A DNA stretch of 54,185 nucleotides from positions 1 to 54,185 of the forward strand of contig NZ_JAGSPA010000006.1 of the NCBI RefSeq assembly GCF_019204005.1, given 5' to 3'. The notes beneath the pieces are model-generated. The model was not told the origin of the DNA, did not search any database, and worked only from the letters and a program-made list of their open reading frames with translations. Source of the DNA: Pacificimonas pallii (lineage in GTDB: Bacteria; Pseudomonadota; Alphaproteobacteria; Sphingomonadales; Sphingomonadaceae). Positions 31,202 through 40,969 of the stretch are shown here, in pieces. The position numbers were made by a program, and so were the translations under genes. The first letter of the stretch is position 1; every line of letters begins with the position of its first letter.

Positions 31202-31873
31202 GTGAAAAAAGTCCATTATCTTCTTGCGGCCGTGACGCTCGGCATGTCCGGCGCGGCATCGGCGCTCAGCATCACCACCGACCAGGGCGACCAGTGCTTC
31301 ACCAGCGGCGGCGCCCCGGCGAACTGCGTCGCGGTATCCGCGGCACGCAGCAACGCGGCGTCGATCACCGATGGCGATGCCTCGACATTCTTCTCGCTTG
31401 GCGTTGCCAATGCGAACGGGGGCCCCGGTTCGGTCACCGTCAACGTTTCACCGCTGGTTTTCGATGGCGACATCTTTGCCATTGAGATCACGAACGGCAA
31501 TCCAAACGGCAATTATCCTGAATCGGCGATCTTCACCTTCACGGGCAGCTCGCCATCCTCGACGATCCGCGTGGACAATCTGTCCGCAGCCTTCGCCGGT
31601 ACGAACGGCCTGACGGCGACGTCGTCAAATGTCGGCAATCAGAGCGTGCTGACCATCCTGCTGGGTGCGAACTCGTTCGATACGCTGGTAATCACCGACA
31701 ACACATTCGCCGATTATGCCGCTTCCTATGTGAACAGGCGTTCGGACGGTTTCGATCTCGGCGAGCTGCGGTTTGCCACCACGCCGTTCAATCAGGTGCC
31801 GGCACCGGGCGCGATGGTCCTGCTCGGCCTCGGCCTTCTCGGCATGGGTGCGATGCGTCGCCGCGCACGCTAA
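31202..31873 (+). CDS. PEP-CTERM sorting domain protein
   Basis: A 223-residue exported protein with a signal peptide (YLLAAVTLGMSGAASA), a beta-rich middle part full of Gly, Ser, Asn and Thr, and a C-terminal anchor QVPAPGAMVLLGLGLLGMGA followed by MRRRAR. The VPAPG motif, hydrophobic helix and basic end are the PEP-CTERM layout recognised by exosortases and linked to exopolysaccharide-producing bacteria. No catalytic domain is seen, so it may be an adhesin or matrix protein. A strong terminator follows directly, so it is probably a single-gene transcript. Confidence 0.9.
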   Translation: MKKVHYLLAAVTLGMSGAASALSITTDQGDQCFTSGGAPANCVAVSAARSNAASITDGDASTFFSLGVANANGGPGSVTVNVSPLVFDGDIFAIEITNGNPNGNYPESAIFTFTGSSPSSTIRVDNLSAAFAGTNGLTATSSNVGNQSVLTILLGANSFDTLVITDNTFADYAASYVNRRSDGFDLGELRFATTPFNQVPAPGAMVLLGLGLLGMGAMRRRAR

Positions 31874-31892
31874 GCCAAGACCGCCGATAAAG

Positions 31893-31931
31893 AAGGGGGA
31901 GTGCGTTCCAGCAAGGCGCACTCCCCCTTTT
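31893..31931 (+). terminator. Rho-independent terminator after the PEP-CTERM gene
   Basis: A perfect stem, AAGGGGGAGTGCG with CGCACTCCCCCTT, has an 11-base loop and is followed by TTTTAT. It begins 19 bases after the stop codon. Confidence 0.93.
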
Positions 31932-32018
31932 ATGTGGTATTCATAGCCGTACCCGCTGCGCAGGAGCAGTCGTTGGAGCCGGATGCCACCGCGCCCGGAA
32001 CTGGATGACCGGCGCGGG

Positions 32019-32579
32019 CTATGCTGCCTCGCGCTGATGGCGGCCTTCGCGCACCTCCTCGATGATCTTCGCGCAAAAGGCGTCGAGATCATCGGGGTTG
32101 CGCGAGGTGATGAGCGCCTGATCGACGACGACTTCGCTGTCCTCCCAGATACCGCCGGCATTTTTCACGTCGGTGCGGATGGACGGATAGCTGGTGACGT
32201 TGCGGCCCTTGATGACATCCGCCTCGACGAGCAGCCACGGCGCGTGGCAGATGGCGGCCAATGGCTTGCCGCTGTTGAAAAAGTCGCGGACGAACGAAAC
32301 GGCGTCATCCTCGACACGCAGAAGGTCGGGGTTGATCTGTCCGCCGGGAAGCACGAGGGCGTCGAAATCGGCGACCTGGGCGTCGGCCAGCGTCATGTCC
32401 ACATCGACCGCTTCGCCCCAGTCGCCATCGTCCCAGCTTTTTATCGAGCCGGTTTCGAGTGAGATGATCGTGACCTTCGCACCGGCCGCGGCAAGCTGAC
32501 GCCGCGGTTCGAAGAGTTCGGATTTTTCGAAGCCGTCGGTGGAGAGGATGGCGATACGGGCGTTCTGGATGGCTGTCAT
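32019..32579 (-). CDS. DJ-1/PfpI family protein (type 1 glutamine amidotransferase-like)
   Basis: A 186-residue protein of the PfpI/YhbO branch of the DJ-1 superfamily. The nucleophile elbow is AAICHAPWLLVEA, with the family's reactive Cys followed by His, and the conserved Glu lies early, in GFEKSELFEPRR. FDALVLPGGQINPD is another hallmark. YhbO-type members protect against glycation by reactive aldehydes and against oxidative stress, and older names call them proteases. Cytoplasmic, with no obvious operon partner. Confidence 0.93.
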   Translation of the reverse strand: MTAIQNARIAILSTDGFEKSELFEPRRQLAAAGAKVTIISLETGSIKSWDDGDWGEAVDVDMTLADAQVADFDALVLPGGQINPDLLRVEDDAVSFVRDFFNSGKPLAAICHAPWLLVEADVIKGRNVTSYPSIRTDVKNAGGIWEDSEVVVDQALITSRNPDDLDAFCAKIIEEVREGRHQREAA

Positions 32580-32662
32580 GGGTGAGATCCTTCATGGGGC
32601 CGGGTTACAGGGGCTTCCGATGCGGGAATGTGGTGCCGACACGTCAGGAAGCGTTCGTAAAA

Positions 32663-32848
32663 CTAACCCAGGTCAGCCGCGTCCGGTTCCCGCGCCGCAG
32701 GGACTGCGTACTTCTGCCGCACGCATCCTGACCGCGTGAGGAAGCGGCGCAGACCGGCACGCGTTTCGCATTCACCACGGACGTCGGGCGCGTGGCGAAC
32801 GGTGACGGGGCAATTGCCGGTGATGAGGCCGCATTCAGGACATAGCAT
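32663..32848 (-). CDS. Cys-rich mini-protein, last gene of the haemoglobin operon
   Basis: A 61-residue ORF beginning MLCPECGLITGNCP, a CxxC pair followed by further Cys at about 13, 27 and 42, so a small zinc- or iron-binding knuckle is possible. It starts 18 bases after the stop of the small membrane protein and has a ribosome site, GGGAAGAAG, just upstream. Position and Cys pattern support it as real, but it matches no family I know and could be spurious. Its place in the operon links it to nitric-oxide or redox response. Confidence 0.5.
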   Translation of the reverse strand: MLCPECGLITGNCPVTVRHAPDVRGECETRAGLRRFLTRSGCVRQKYAVPAAREPDAADLG

Positions 32849-32866
32849 GGCGATCTTCTTCCCGGC

Positions 32867-33154
32867 CTATTCTTCGTCAGGCGCACGCCCCGCGCCGCGC
32901 CCGGCATCGTCGTCAACGCCGCTATTGGAACTGAAAAACGCGAGCGCCATGAGGCCGGCGCCAAGAACCACCGAGACGATCACGCCGATGCTACCCGCGA
33001 TCACCGCCGTTCGCGTCAGCGCATCGGACACCGCCAGATACGCGATCAGCGCAACCTCCATCAGGAGCGCCGCGCCGAGGACATAGCGCATGAGCCGGTT
33101 GAAGCTGCTGCGCGCCGTTTGCAGCCGTGCGCTCCTGTCATCTGCGCTGGTCAT
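32867..33154 (-). CDS. Small two-span membrane protein
   Basis: A 95-residue protein with two strong hydrophobic helices (YVLGAALLMEVALIAYLAVS and IAGSIGVIVSVVLGAGLMAL), a charged N-terminus and an acidic, Gly-rich C-terminal tail. Its ATG overlaps the stop of the DUF1971 gene (ATGA, 33151..33154), so it is translationally coupled to it. No family is recognised. The context suggests a membrane component of the haemoglobin/DUF1971 operon. Confidence 0.8.
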   Translation of the reverse strand: MTSADDRSARLQTARSSFNRLMRYVLGAALLMEVALIAYLAVSDALTRTAVIAGSIGVIVSVVLGAGLMALAFFSSNSGVDDDAGRGAGRAPDEE

Positions 33155-33471
33155 GAGCTTTCATCTCCATTCAGGGACATTGGCGGCGGACAAGTGTAAA
33201 AGTCGACCCGCATTCGCATCCGGTCGCCCGGTACGACCCAGTGCGGCTGATCGGGCAATATGATTCCCGGCCGGTCTGGCGTGACGAGACGTGTCGGCGT
33301 GCCATCGGCGAAGTGCAGATCGAGGCTCCCCTCCATGGCGCGCACAACGCCCCATACGCCCGGCTTGGTCCGATGTTCCCTGCGCAGCGCCGCCGGAAGA
33401 TCGGTCTCGTCGAAAACCGGTGAGGACCTGTACGGCGATGCGTCGTCTATCGGCTGGGCTCTGTCGGTCAT
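33151..33471 (-). CDS. DUF1971 (YeaR/TehB-like cupin) protein
   Basis: A 106-residue beta-rich protein of the DUF1971 family. Its core is PAALRREHRTKPGVWGVVR, then GSLDLHFADG and PGIILPDQPHWVVPGD. E. coli YeaR, of the same family, is induced by nitrate and nitric oxide under NsrR control. Here it lies 16 bases after a truncated haemoglobin gene that is divergent from an NsrR-like regulator, which fits the same response. The biochemical role of the family is not established. Confidence 0.88.
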   Translation of the reverse strand: MTDRAQPIDDASPYRSSPVFDETDLPAALRREHRTKPGVWGVVRAMEGSLDLHFADGTPTRLVTPDRPGIILPDQPHWVVPGDRMRMRVDFYTCPPPMSLNGDESS

Positions 33472-33487
33472 CGGCCATGCTCCTCAA

Positions 33488-33895
33488 TCAGGATGTTGCG
33501 GGACTGTTCCGGTGGTCGGGTTGCGGAATTTTGAACCAGAGCGCCAGCTTCAGGCTTTCGGAAATACGCTCCGCCTTTGCCTGCATCGCCTGTGCATCGG
33601 CGACCGGCAACAGGTCGTTGGTGGTTTGCCGCCACAGGGCAAGCCAGCGTTCGAACATGTCGGGGGTCAATATACGCGCATGTTTCGCATGGGCGGCGAC
33701 GGGGTTTCCCTTATAGCGTCCGCTGGTCAGCATCACCGACGACCAGAACGCAATCAGCTTTTCCAGATGCGGCCCCCAGTCATCGATCGCATCGTTGAAC
33801 ACCGGCCCGATCAGGTCGTCTTTCCGAACACGGGCGTAGAATGCGGGAATGACCCGTTCGAGGGACGCTTCGGTGAGGGACGATGTATGTGCCAT
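33488..33895 (-). CDS. Group III truncated haemoglobin
   Basis: A 135-residue globin of the truncated (2-on-2) group III type. The segment VIPAFYARVRKDDLIGPVFN gives the B-C-E region, followed by WGPHLEKLIAFWSSVML and then PVAAHAKHARILTPDMFERW with the proximal histidine. The start at 33895 is chosen for its ribosome site AGAAGAG. The longer frame starting at 33922 lacks one. Such globins bind oxygen and nitric oxide and are often induced by nitrosative stress. It heads a four-gene operon and is divergent from nsrR. Confidence 0.92.
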   Translation of the reverse strand: MAHTSSLTEASLERVIPAFYARVRKDDLIGPVFNDAIDDWGPHLEKLIAFWSSVMLTSGRYKGNPVAAHAKHARILTPDMFERWLALWRQTTNDLLPVADAQAMQAKAERISESLKLALWFKIPQPDHRNSPATS

Positions 33896-33945
33896 GATCT
33901 CTTCTAAACATGTATGTGACATCTATCTATACGAATCCAGAAAAA

Positions 33946-33964
33946 CATGCAATATAAATACATG
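33946..33964. promoter_or_regulatory. Possible NsrR-type operator
   Basis: An AT-rich imperfect palindrome, CATGCAATATAAATACATG, lies midway between the divergent haemoglobin and nsrR starts. NsrR sites in other bacteria are AT-rich repeats with ATGYAT-type half-sites, and both halves here begin CATGY when read inward. A second palindrome, ATGT-ATGTG-ACAT, lies at 33910..33922, next to the haemoglobin ribosome site. Confidence 0.5.
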
Positions 33965-33995
33965 ATAAAAGGAACGCGCTGGATAGGGAGAGCCG

Positions 33996-34466
33996 ATGCG
34001 CCTGACGCGCCATACTGATTATGCGATACGGGTGCTTATGCATCTGGGTGCCGCTGACAGGTTGGTGTCGATATCGGAAATCGCCAGCGCCTATGGCATT
34101 TCGCAGAATCACCTGATGAAGGTGGTGCACAATCTGGGAAAAGCGGGATATGTTGCGAGCGTTCGCGGCCGCGCGGGCGGTGTTCGTCTGGCGCTGCCTG
34201 CCAGCGCCATCAACCTGGGCGACCTTATCCGGGATACGGAGGAGAGCCTGGATCTGGTGGATTGCGCACATTGCGTTGTGGCGCCCGCCTGCGGTTTCAC
34301 GGCGATCGTCGATGAGGCCCTAAGCGCGTTTCTGGCCGTATTCGACCGTTACACCCTTGCGGATGTGCTGACGCAGCCAAGTGCGCTGCTCGCGCTTCTG
34401 CGCCCTATGGGTTTTGCGGCGACCACGCTTGCGGAACCGCAGGGCGAAACGGGTGCGACCGGGTGA
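33996..34466 (+). CDS. nsrR: Rrf2 family transcriptional regulator, NsrR-like
   Basis: A 156-residue Rrf2-type regulator. The winged HTH is clear in LTRHTDYAIRVLMHLG, IAYGISQNHLMKV-type residues and VRGRAGGVRLA. The three cysteines that hold the iron-sulfur cluster in NsrR occur as DCAHC and APAC (about residues 89-98), followed by FDRYTLADVL as in NsrR proteins. NsrR loses DNA binding when nitric oxide destroys its cluster. It is divergent from the haemoglobin-DUF1971 operon, the expected target. The symbol rests on these features and not on a phylogeny. Confidence 0.88.
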   Translation: MRLTRHTDYAIRVLMHLGAADRLVSISEIASAYGISQNHLMKVVHNLGKAGYVASVRGRAGGVRLALPASAINLGDLIRDTEESLDLVDCAHCVVAPACGFTAIVDEALSAFLAVFDRYTLADVLTQPSALLALLRPMGFAATTLAEPQGETGATG

Positions 34467-34568
34467 TGGTCCGGCCCGCCGCCGACCTTAACGAATAAGC
34501 GGCCGGCAGCCGGAGCCGCGCATGCGTTCGCGCAGGACAATTCCGCAGGAAAATTCTTCTGCGCTGGC

Positions 34569-34868
34569 TTACCGGTTCTTGGCTTCCTGGCGGTAGGCGG
34601 CGCCGCGGCGTTCGGCGACGCAGATGGAGTAGGCCACCTCATCATCCTTGGAACGCGCGCGGCATTCGGCGCGGGCGCGTTCGGCGGCGGTCATGGCGCG
34701 TTCCGACTGCTCCCTGGAAAGACCGGGCTTTTCATGGGCGACGAGGGCCGCGTGCTTTGCCTGGGCAGCCATGATCGGTAGCGGAGACAGAGCGACAGCG
34801 ATTGCCGCAAGAATCGCGGTGCGCGTCAACGTCGGTACTTTCGTGCCTGTCAGTGCCATGATTCTCAT
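34569..34868 (-). CDS. Small secreted hypothetical protein
   Basis: A 99-residue protein with a signal-like hydrophobic segment (TRTAILAAIAVALSPLPIMA) and a short, highly charged, Arg/Glu/Ala-rich mature part containing two Cys (RAECRARSK and YSICVAERR) that may pair. AAGGA lies just upstream of the start at 34868, and an in-frame ATG at 34859 is also possible. No family recognised. Confidence 0.6.
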   Translation of the reverse strand: MRIMALTGTKVPTLTRTAILAAIAVALSPLPIMAAQAKHAALVAHEKPGLSREQSERAMTAAERARAECRARSKDDEVAYSICVAERRGAAYRQEAKNR

Positions 34869-35078
34869 ACATCCTTATATCATATTCTAAATGGGAGCGC
34901 GCGGTGCCGCCTAGGTAATCGGACAAAATGTCCATCAGCCGCGCAGCGCTGCTCCCGAGTAGAATTTCCGGTTTGAAAAACCGGCCCCTGTGCGGTGCCA
35001 CCTCTTCAAACCGCGACGATCAAGTCTCTAGCGAGTCGCGCCGTCGTATGTCTTCTTACGAAGACTGACAGATAAACA

Positions 35079-35096
35079 CCGTGACATGAATCACGG
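35079..35096. promoter_or_regulatory. CRP/FNR-type palindrome CCGTGA-CATGAA-TCACGG
   Basis: An 18-bp palindrome with perfect 6-bp arms and a 6-bp centre, in the form bound by CRP/FNR-family regulators (GTGA-N6-TCAC). It lies in the 34869..35159 gap, about 210 bases upstream of the minus-strand secreted-protein gene and 64 bases past the end of sppA. A GTCTTC-TTAC-GAAGAC repeat lies beside it at 35050..35065. No gene is seen in the gap, and the target is unclear. Confidence 0.4.
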
Positions 35097-35159
35097 ATAA
35101 ACAGGAAAACTTAATGTGCCGGCAATTGTTCCCGCCGACAGACCGTCCCGACCGGATCA

Positions 35160-37043
35160 TCAGCGCACCGCCGCCCTGCCCATCTTTTCGATCAGAACCT
35201 GTATATCGTTACTGTGGGCAGCGGGACGCAGGCCGCTGCATTCCAGGCAGGTGGCCTGAACGGTGGGGCCGGTCGCGATGCCGAGCGCCTCGCCAAGCTG
35301 TCCGGCCGCCGCCATGCGGGCGCGGCGAACGGCAAGATCAAGCGCGCCGCGCGGTCTGTCCGCATCCGTATCGGACGTCATGAAATTTTCGAGAAACTGG
35401 ATCGGAAATGGCGGCGGCGTCTCGATATCCTTCACACGAAGCTCGCCAGCCTCGAAACCGGCAAGCTCTTCGGCGACGGCGATGGCATCGTCCAGATTGC
35501 CAAACCGGTCGACAAGGCCAAGCTGCCGCGCGGCGCCGCCGGACCAGACGCGGCCCTGGCCGACCGCGTCCACGCGGGCCGCGTCCAGGCCGCGCGCTTC
35601 GCCGACGACAGCGATGAAGCGGCGATACACATCCTCGACGCCAAGCTGGAAAAGCTCTTTCGTTTCCGGATTCAGGCCAGCGAATATGTCCGGCGCGCCG
35701 GAATAAGGCGTCGTCTGAATGCCGTCGGCATTGACGCCCAGATCGGCAAGCGTCCGTTCGAATGAAGGGATGATACCGAAAACGCCGATGGACCCCGTGA
35801 TGGTCGATGGCTGCGCGATGATCTGGTCAGCGGCGGTGGCGACCCAGTAACCGCCCGATGCCGCGACATTGCCGAAACTGGCGACAATGGGAATGCCTTC
35901 GGCTTTTGCGGTCAGCAGGGCCTGGCGAATGTCCTCGGATGCCGTGACGCTGCCGCCGCCGGAGTCGATACGCACAACGATCGATTTCACATCCTCGTCC
36001 GCCACGGCGTCTTCGATAAGCGCGGCAATGGTGGCCCCGCCGGCGGTGCCTGCCGGTGCTTCACCATCGACAATGGTGCCAGCGACATAGATGATGCCCA
36101 CTGCATCGCCCGACGTTCCGAGGAGAGACTCCTTCGCCTTGAGATAGTCGGCATAGTCGATGCTGGCGTAAAGGCCGGGCTGGTCATCGTCGCCGCGGCC
36201 ATATGTTTCCGCAAGCTGGTCGCCAAGCGCGGTGCGGGTGCCGACCCGGTCGATCAGGCCAGCGGCCATTGCCGCCTGCGCGAAGTCGCCGCCGGCGGCA
36301 CGAACATTGTCGCCCATATTGGCGATGTAACCGGTAAGATCGGCGGCCGGGCGCGCGGCCTGCGCATCCTGCTGATAGTCGCCCCAAATGTCTTCATAGA
36401 CCGCGCGGATCGCGGCCTCCGCCTCTGGCGACGCCTCCGACCGGGTGTAAGGCTCCACAAAGCTCTTATAGGTTCCCACGCGGAAAACATTGACGTTGAT
36501 CTTCAACTGTTCGAGCGCATCCGCGAAATATAGCCGCGAGCCGCCAGGGCCGCCGATCAGCACCTGACCAAGCGGGTTCAGCCAGACTTCATCGGCATGC
36601 GCGGCCATCAGCCAGGAGCCGTCGAAATAGGCGGTGGCGTAGGCCGTGACCTTCTTGTCGGCACTGCGGAAGTCGGCCAGCGCATCGGAAACGGCCTGAA
36701 TGTCCGCCTGTCCGCCGCCCAGAAAACCGTCAAGGTCCAGGTGGATCGCCGCGATGCGGTCATCATCCTTCGCGATTTCGATGATCGAAATAAGCTCGCG
36801 CGTTTCCGTCTCGCCCATCGCTGGTGCCCCGGAAAGAAGGTCGATCGGGGAAATTTCCGTCGCCTGCGTGACCAGGAAGCCGGACAGGGGAATGTTGAGC
36901 ACGCCGCCATCGGGAACACCCGGGGCATCTCCCTCGGCACTGCGCGCGGTGATGATGAGCGCGAAAATCAGCACCATCAGCAGAAGGACGAGGAAGTCCT
37001 TCACACCGACAAGAAAATGCCAGAAGCCTTTTACGATCGCCAT
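35160..37043 (-). CDS. sppA: Signal peptide peptidase SppA, long (67-kDa) type
   Basis: A 627-residue protease IV that cleaves left-over signal peptides in the inner membrane. A single N-terminal membrane helix (FLVLLLMVLIFALIITA, about 17-33) is followed by two tandem ClpP-like domains. The Ser/Lys catalytic pair of the long form is visible: Lys193 in GTYKSFVEPYTR and Ser396 in NVAASGGYWVATAAD. The start at 37043 places the membrane helix at the N-terminus. Length matches the E. coli enzyme (618). Divergent from groES, with 234 bases between. Confidence 0.95.
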   Translation of the reverse strand: MAIVKGFWHFLVGVKDFLVLLLMVLIFALIITARSAEGDAPGVPDGGVLNIPLSGFLVTQATEISPIDLLSGAPAMGETETRELISIIEIAKDDDRIAAIHLDLDGFLGGGQADIQAVSDALADFRSADKKVTAYATAYFDGSWLMAAHADEVWLNPLGQVLIGGPGGSRLYFADALEQLKINVNVFRVGTYKSFVEPYTRSEASPEAEAAIRAVYEDIWGDYQQDAQAARPAADLTGYIANMGDNVRAAGGDFAQAAMAAGLIDRVGTRTALGDQLAETYGRGDDDQPGLYASIDYADYLKAKESLLGTSGDAVGIIYVAGTIVDGEAPAGTAGGATIAALIEDAVADEDVKSIVVRIDSGGGSVTASEDIRQALLTAKAEGIPIVASFGNVAASGGYWVATAADQIIAQPSTITGSIGVFGIIPSFERTLADLGVNADGIQTTPYSGAPDIFAGLNPETKELFQLGVEDVYRRFIAVVGEARGLDAARVDAVGQGRVWSGGAARQLGLVDRFGNLDDAIAVAEELAGFEAGELRVKDIETPPPFPIQFLENFMTSDTDADRPRGALDLAVRRARMAAAGQLGEALGIATGPTVQATCLECSGLRPAAHSNDIQVLIEKMGRAAVR

Positions 37044-37175
37044 CTTCGGAACATCCTTCGCATCCTGTCCATTCGTGATGTAGGGACCCGCGCCGGATCG
37101 TCCAGTCCGCCGCATCATTTAATGACAGGCACGCAGCCTTAAAATGAAGTCATTAAAAATTCTCATTCGCCGCCG

Positions 37176-37204
37176 TTGACACGGCGTCGGCACCTACACA
37201 TATC
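37176..37204 (+). promoter_or_regulatory. Predicted groESL promoter
   Basis: TTGACA at 37176..37181 and CATATC at 37199..37204 are 17 bases apart, and the predicted start point falls at the edge of the CIRCE element. This matches the usual arrangement in which HrcA bound to CIRCE blocks initiation. Predicted by eye. Confidence 0.5.
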
Positions 37205-37212
37205 GCATTCCG

Positions 37213-37239
37213 TTGGCACTCTCGTCCAGGGAGTGCCAA
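37213..37239. promoter_or_regulatory. CIRCE element (HrcA operator)
   Basis: An exact inverted repeat, TTGGCACTC, 9 bases, then GAGTGCCAA. It is the CIRCE consensus (TTAGCACTC-N9-GAGTGCTAA) with one compensated change in each arm. It lies 38 bases before groES and implies heat-shock control by HrcA, whose gene is not in the window. Confidence 0.97.
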
Positions 37240-37277
37240 TCTCTTATCTCCACTCCAATTAGAAGGGTGACGCAATC

Positions 37278-37565
37278 ATGAACTTTCGTCCTCTGCACGA
37301 CCGTGTTCTTGTCCGCCGCATCGAGGCCGATGAAAAGAGCTCGGGCGGCATTATCATTCCCGATTCCGCCAAGGAAAAGCCGCAGGAAGGCGAAGTCGTC
37401 TCCGCAGGTACGGGCGCCCGCAACGACGCAGGTGAGATCTCTCCGATGGAAGTCAAGGCCGGCGACAAGATCCTGTTCGGCAAATGGTCCGGTACGGAAG
37501 TGAAGATCGACGGTGAAGACCTGATCATCATGAAGGAAAGCGACATTCTGGGCATCATGTCCTGA
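37278..37565 (+). CDS. groS: Co-chaperonin GroES
   Basis: A 95-residue co-chaperonin, the lid of the GroEL cage. The family signature [19 protein letters not shown] opens the protein, the mobile loop [20 protein letters not shown] is present, and the C-terminus ends with the usual [12 protein letters not shown] strand. It is the first gene of the CIRCE-controlled operon, followed by groEL after 65 bases. Confidence 0.99.
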   Translation: MNFRPLHDRVLVRRIEADEKSSGGIIIPDSAKEKPQEGEVVSAGTGARNDAGEISPMEVKAGDKILFGKWSGTEVKIDGEDLIIMKESDILGIMS

Positions 37566-37624
37566 AGCTAGCTGCTCCGAAAGGGGCGTTTTTCCTGTTT
37601 CCCGTTAATTCAATCGAAAGGTAG

Positions 37625-39283
<1,659 letters not shown>

Positions 39284-39319
39284 ACGAAGCCAAGCCGGAC
39301 GTTCAGTCCAAGCAATAAG

Positions 39320-39354
39320 AGGCCCGGAGGGAGCAATCCTTCCGGGCCTTTTTT
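39320..39354 (+). terminator. Rho-independent terminator of groESL
   Basis: The stem AGGCCCGGAGG pairs with CCTTCCGGGCCT around a short loop and is followed by six T residues. It lies 37 bases after the groEL stop. The 280 bases that follow, up to the glycosyltransferase, hold no gene and are lower in GC. Confidence 0.95.
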
Positions 39355-39634
39355 GTTTGATATGTTTGTTTTAGCCTCCGATAGCGGACCCTCAAGCTGA
39401 TGATCCCTTTTTGTTAAAAGCGGACACTAACGAATTACGAGTTAAGACCACCGCACACCGACGATCACGGTACCACCTCTAACATTCTCGATATCTCATC
39501 CTATATGGAAGATACTGCGGCGGTTTCACCCCAAACGCGGTGTCTCCTTCCAGCGATATTTTCGATGGTGGACCTGAGGCGGGTCCACAACGCATGCCCT
39601 TTATGCGGCGTGTGCTTCCATTGGAGTATCAAGA

Positions 39635-40558
39635 ATGATCGCATATTTCATTTTGGTTCATCGCTATCCCGAGCAATTCAAGCGCATGTTTCGCGCCGTT
39701 TATCAGCCGGGCAACCAATATCTGGTGCATATAGATAAGATGTCCGGGCCGGAACTTGCCCGTGACATTTCAATGTTTCTGCAGCCATATCAGGGCACCG
39801 AAATCCTCCCGGCCAAGGATGCGTTATGGGGCGGTTTCAGCCTGGTAGACGCTGAGCTACGCGGAATGAAGCGCCTGCTGGAGATGAACTCGCATTGGAC
39901 GCATTTTATCAATTTGAGCGGTCAGGATTTTCCGCTGAAGAGCCAGGACGAGATCAAGACTTTTCTCGCGGACAACCCCGGCAAGCAGTTTATCCGCGCT
40001 GTCGATCAACACACCAAGCGTCCTGAGACACTGAACCGGATAAAGTACCGTTTCGTTGAAGCCTTTGGCCGAATGTTCCACACAGGCATCCCGCGTAAAT
40101 TCCTGACGGGCGTGACGCCATGGATCGGCACGCAATGGAAAGTCGTCGATCGGAATTTCTGCAAATTTGTCACCAGCGATCCGCGTGTTGTACGCTATCG
40201 CAAATTCTATAAGGGCAGCTTCATCGCCGACGAGAGTTTTTTCCAGACCGTCATGATGAATGTCGGGGAACATGGGGAAGTCATGAATGACGATCTGCGG
40301 ACCATCGACTGGATTCCTGACGGTGATGTTAAGCTACGTCCGCGCAATTTTGGTATTGCTGATGCGCAATGGTTGATCAAAGGAAGGAACCTGTTCGCAA
40401 GAAAATTCGACAGCACAGAAGACAATGCTGTCCTCGATTTTCTCGAAACTCATCTCAGTAAGATAAATCTGCCAGTAACTCCGATATCGGTGAACACCCG
40501 TAAAACAGTAAAAATCATACACCCGTTCGGGCCAGAGCCGAGCCGAGTGGCGGCTTAA
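39635..40558 (+). CDS. Core-2/I-branching type glycosyltransferase (GT14-like)
   Basis: A 307-residue cytoplasmic glycosyltransferase of the beta-1,6-N-acetylglucosaminyltransferase/xylosyltransferase family. The family blocks are IAYFILVHRYPEQFKRMF, YLVHIDK, WGGFSLVDAELRGM, FINLSGQDFPLKS and the catalytic-region ADESFFQTVMMN. GGAG lies 8 bases before the start. The gene is lower in GC than groEL and has gene-free AT-richer flanks, so it may have been acquired alone. Bacterial members decorate exopolysaccharide or lipopolysaccharide. The acceptor here is unknown. Confidence 0.9.
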   Translation: MIAYFILVHRYPEQFKRMFRAVYQPGNQYLVHIDKMSGPELARDISMFLQPYQGTEILPAKDALWGGFSLVDAELRGMKRLLEMNSHWTHFINLSGQDFPLKSQDEIKTFLADNPGKQFIRAVDQHTKRPETLNRIKYRFVEAFGRMFHTGIPRKFLTGVTPWIGTQWKVVDRNFCKFVTSDPRVVRYRKFYKGSFIADESFFQTVMMNVGEHGEVMNDDLRTIDWIPDGDVKLRPRNFGIADAQWLIKGRNLFARKFDSTEDNAVLDFLETHLSKINLPVTPISVNTRKTVKIIHPFGPEPSRVAA

Positions 40559-40969
40559 GCCTGGCACGTATGAGGCGATGATTCAGGAACGGTCGGCGCT
40601 TAAGCGATTAACAAATATACCGGTTCTTGAATCTTCCCTAGAGCCGCAGCGGTTGAGGGCATCGCCCGCCACGACTCGTAGTGCGGGATCGTGAACGATG
40701 AAGGCTCGCCGTTGCGTATCCACGAGTCGTCATTACGCCAGTTTTATCGGCAGGCATCAATAATTCGGTGATACGAAGCTTGCGATGCAGTTTTCCACAT
40801 TAATTCCTTAGCAATTCAAATACTTGCCCGGCGTGGCAGTGCGGCTCGTACAGTTCAACCATCTACTTCCTGCGGGAAATTAGGGCTAGCAGACAGTCAG
40901 CTACCCATCCAATTCCGGATTTCCACGCTTCGGCGGGACTGTCGGCGTCCATATGCACCGACTCCTGGT
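40559..40969. other. Intergenic region, no gene seen
   Basis: The 411 bases between the glycosyltransferase and the end of the convergent AbgT-family gene hold no credible frame. An inverted repeat, ACGACTCGT (40671..40679) and ACGAGTCGT (40722..40730), encloses 42 bases. It might be a remnant of a mobile element, but no transposase fragment could be recognised. Confidence 0.5.
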
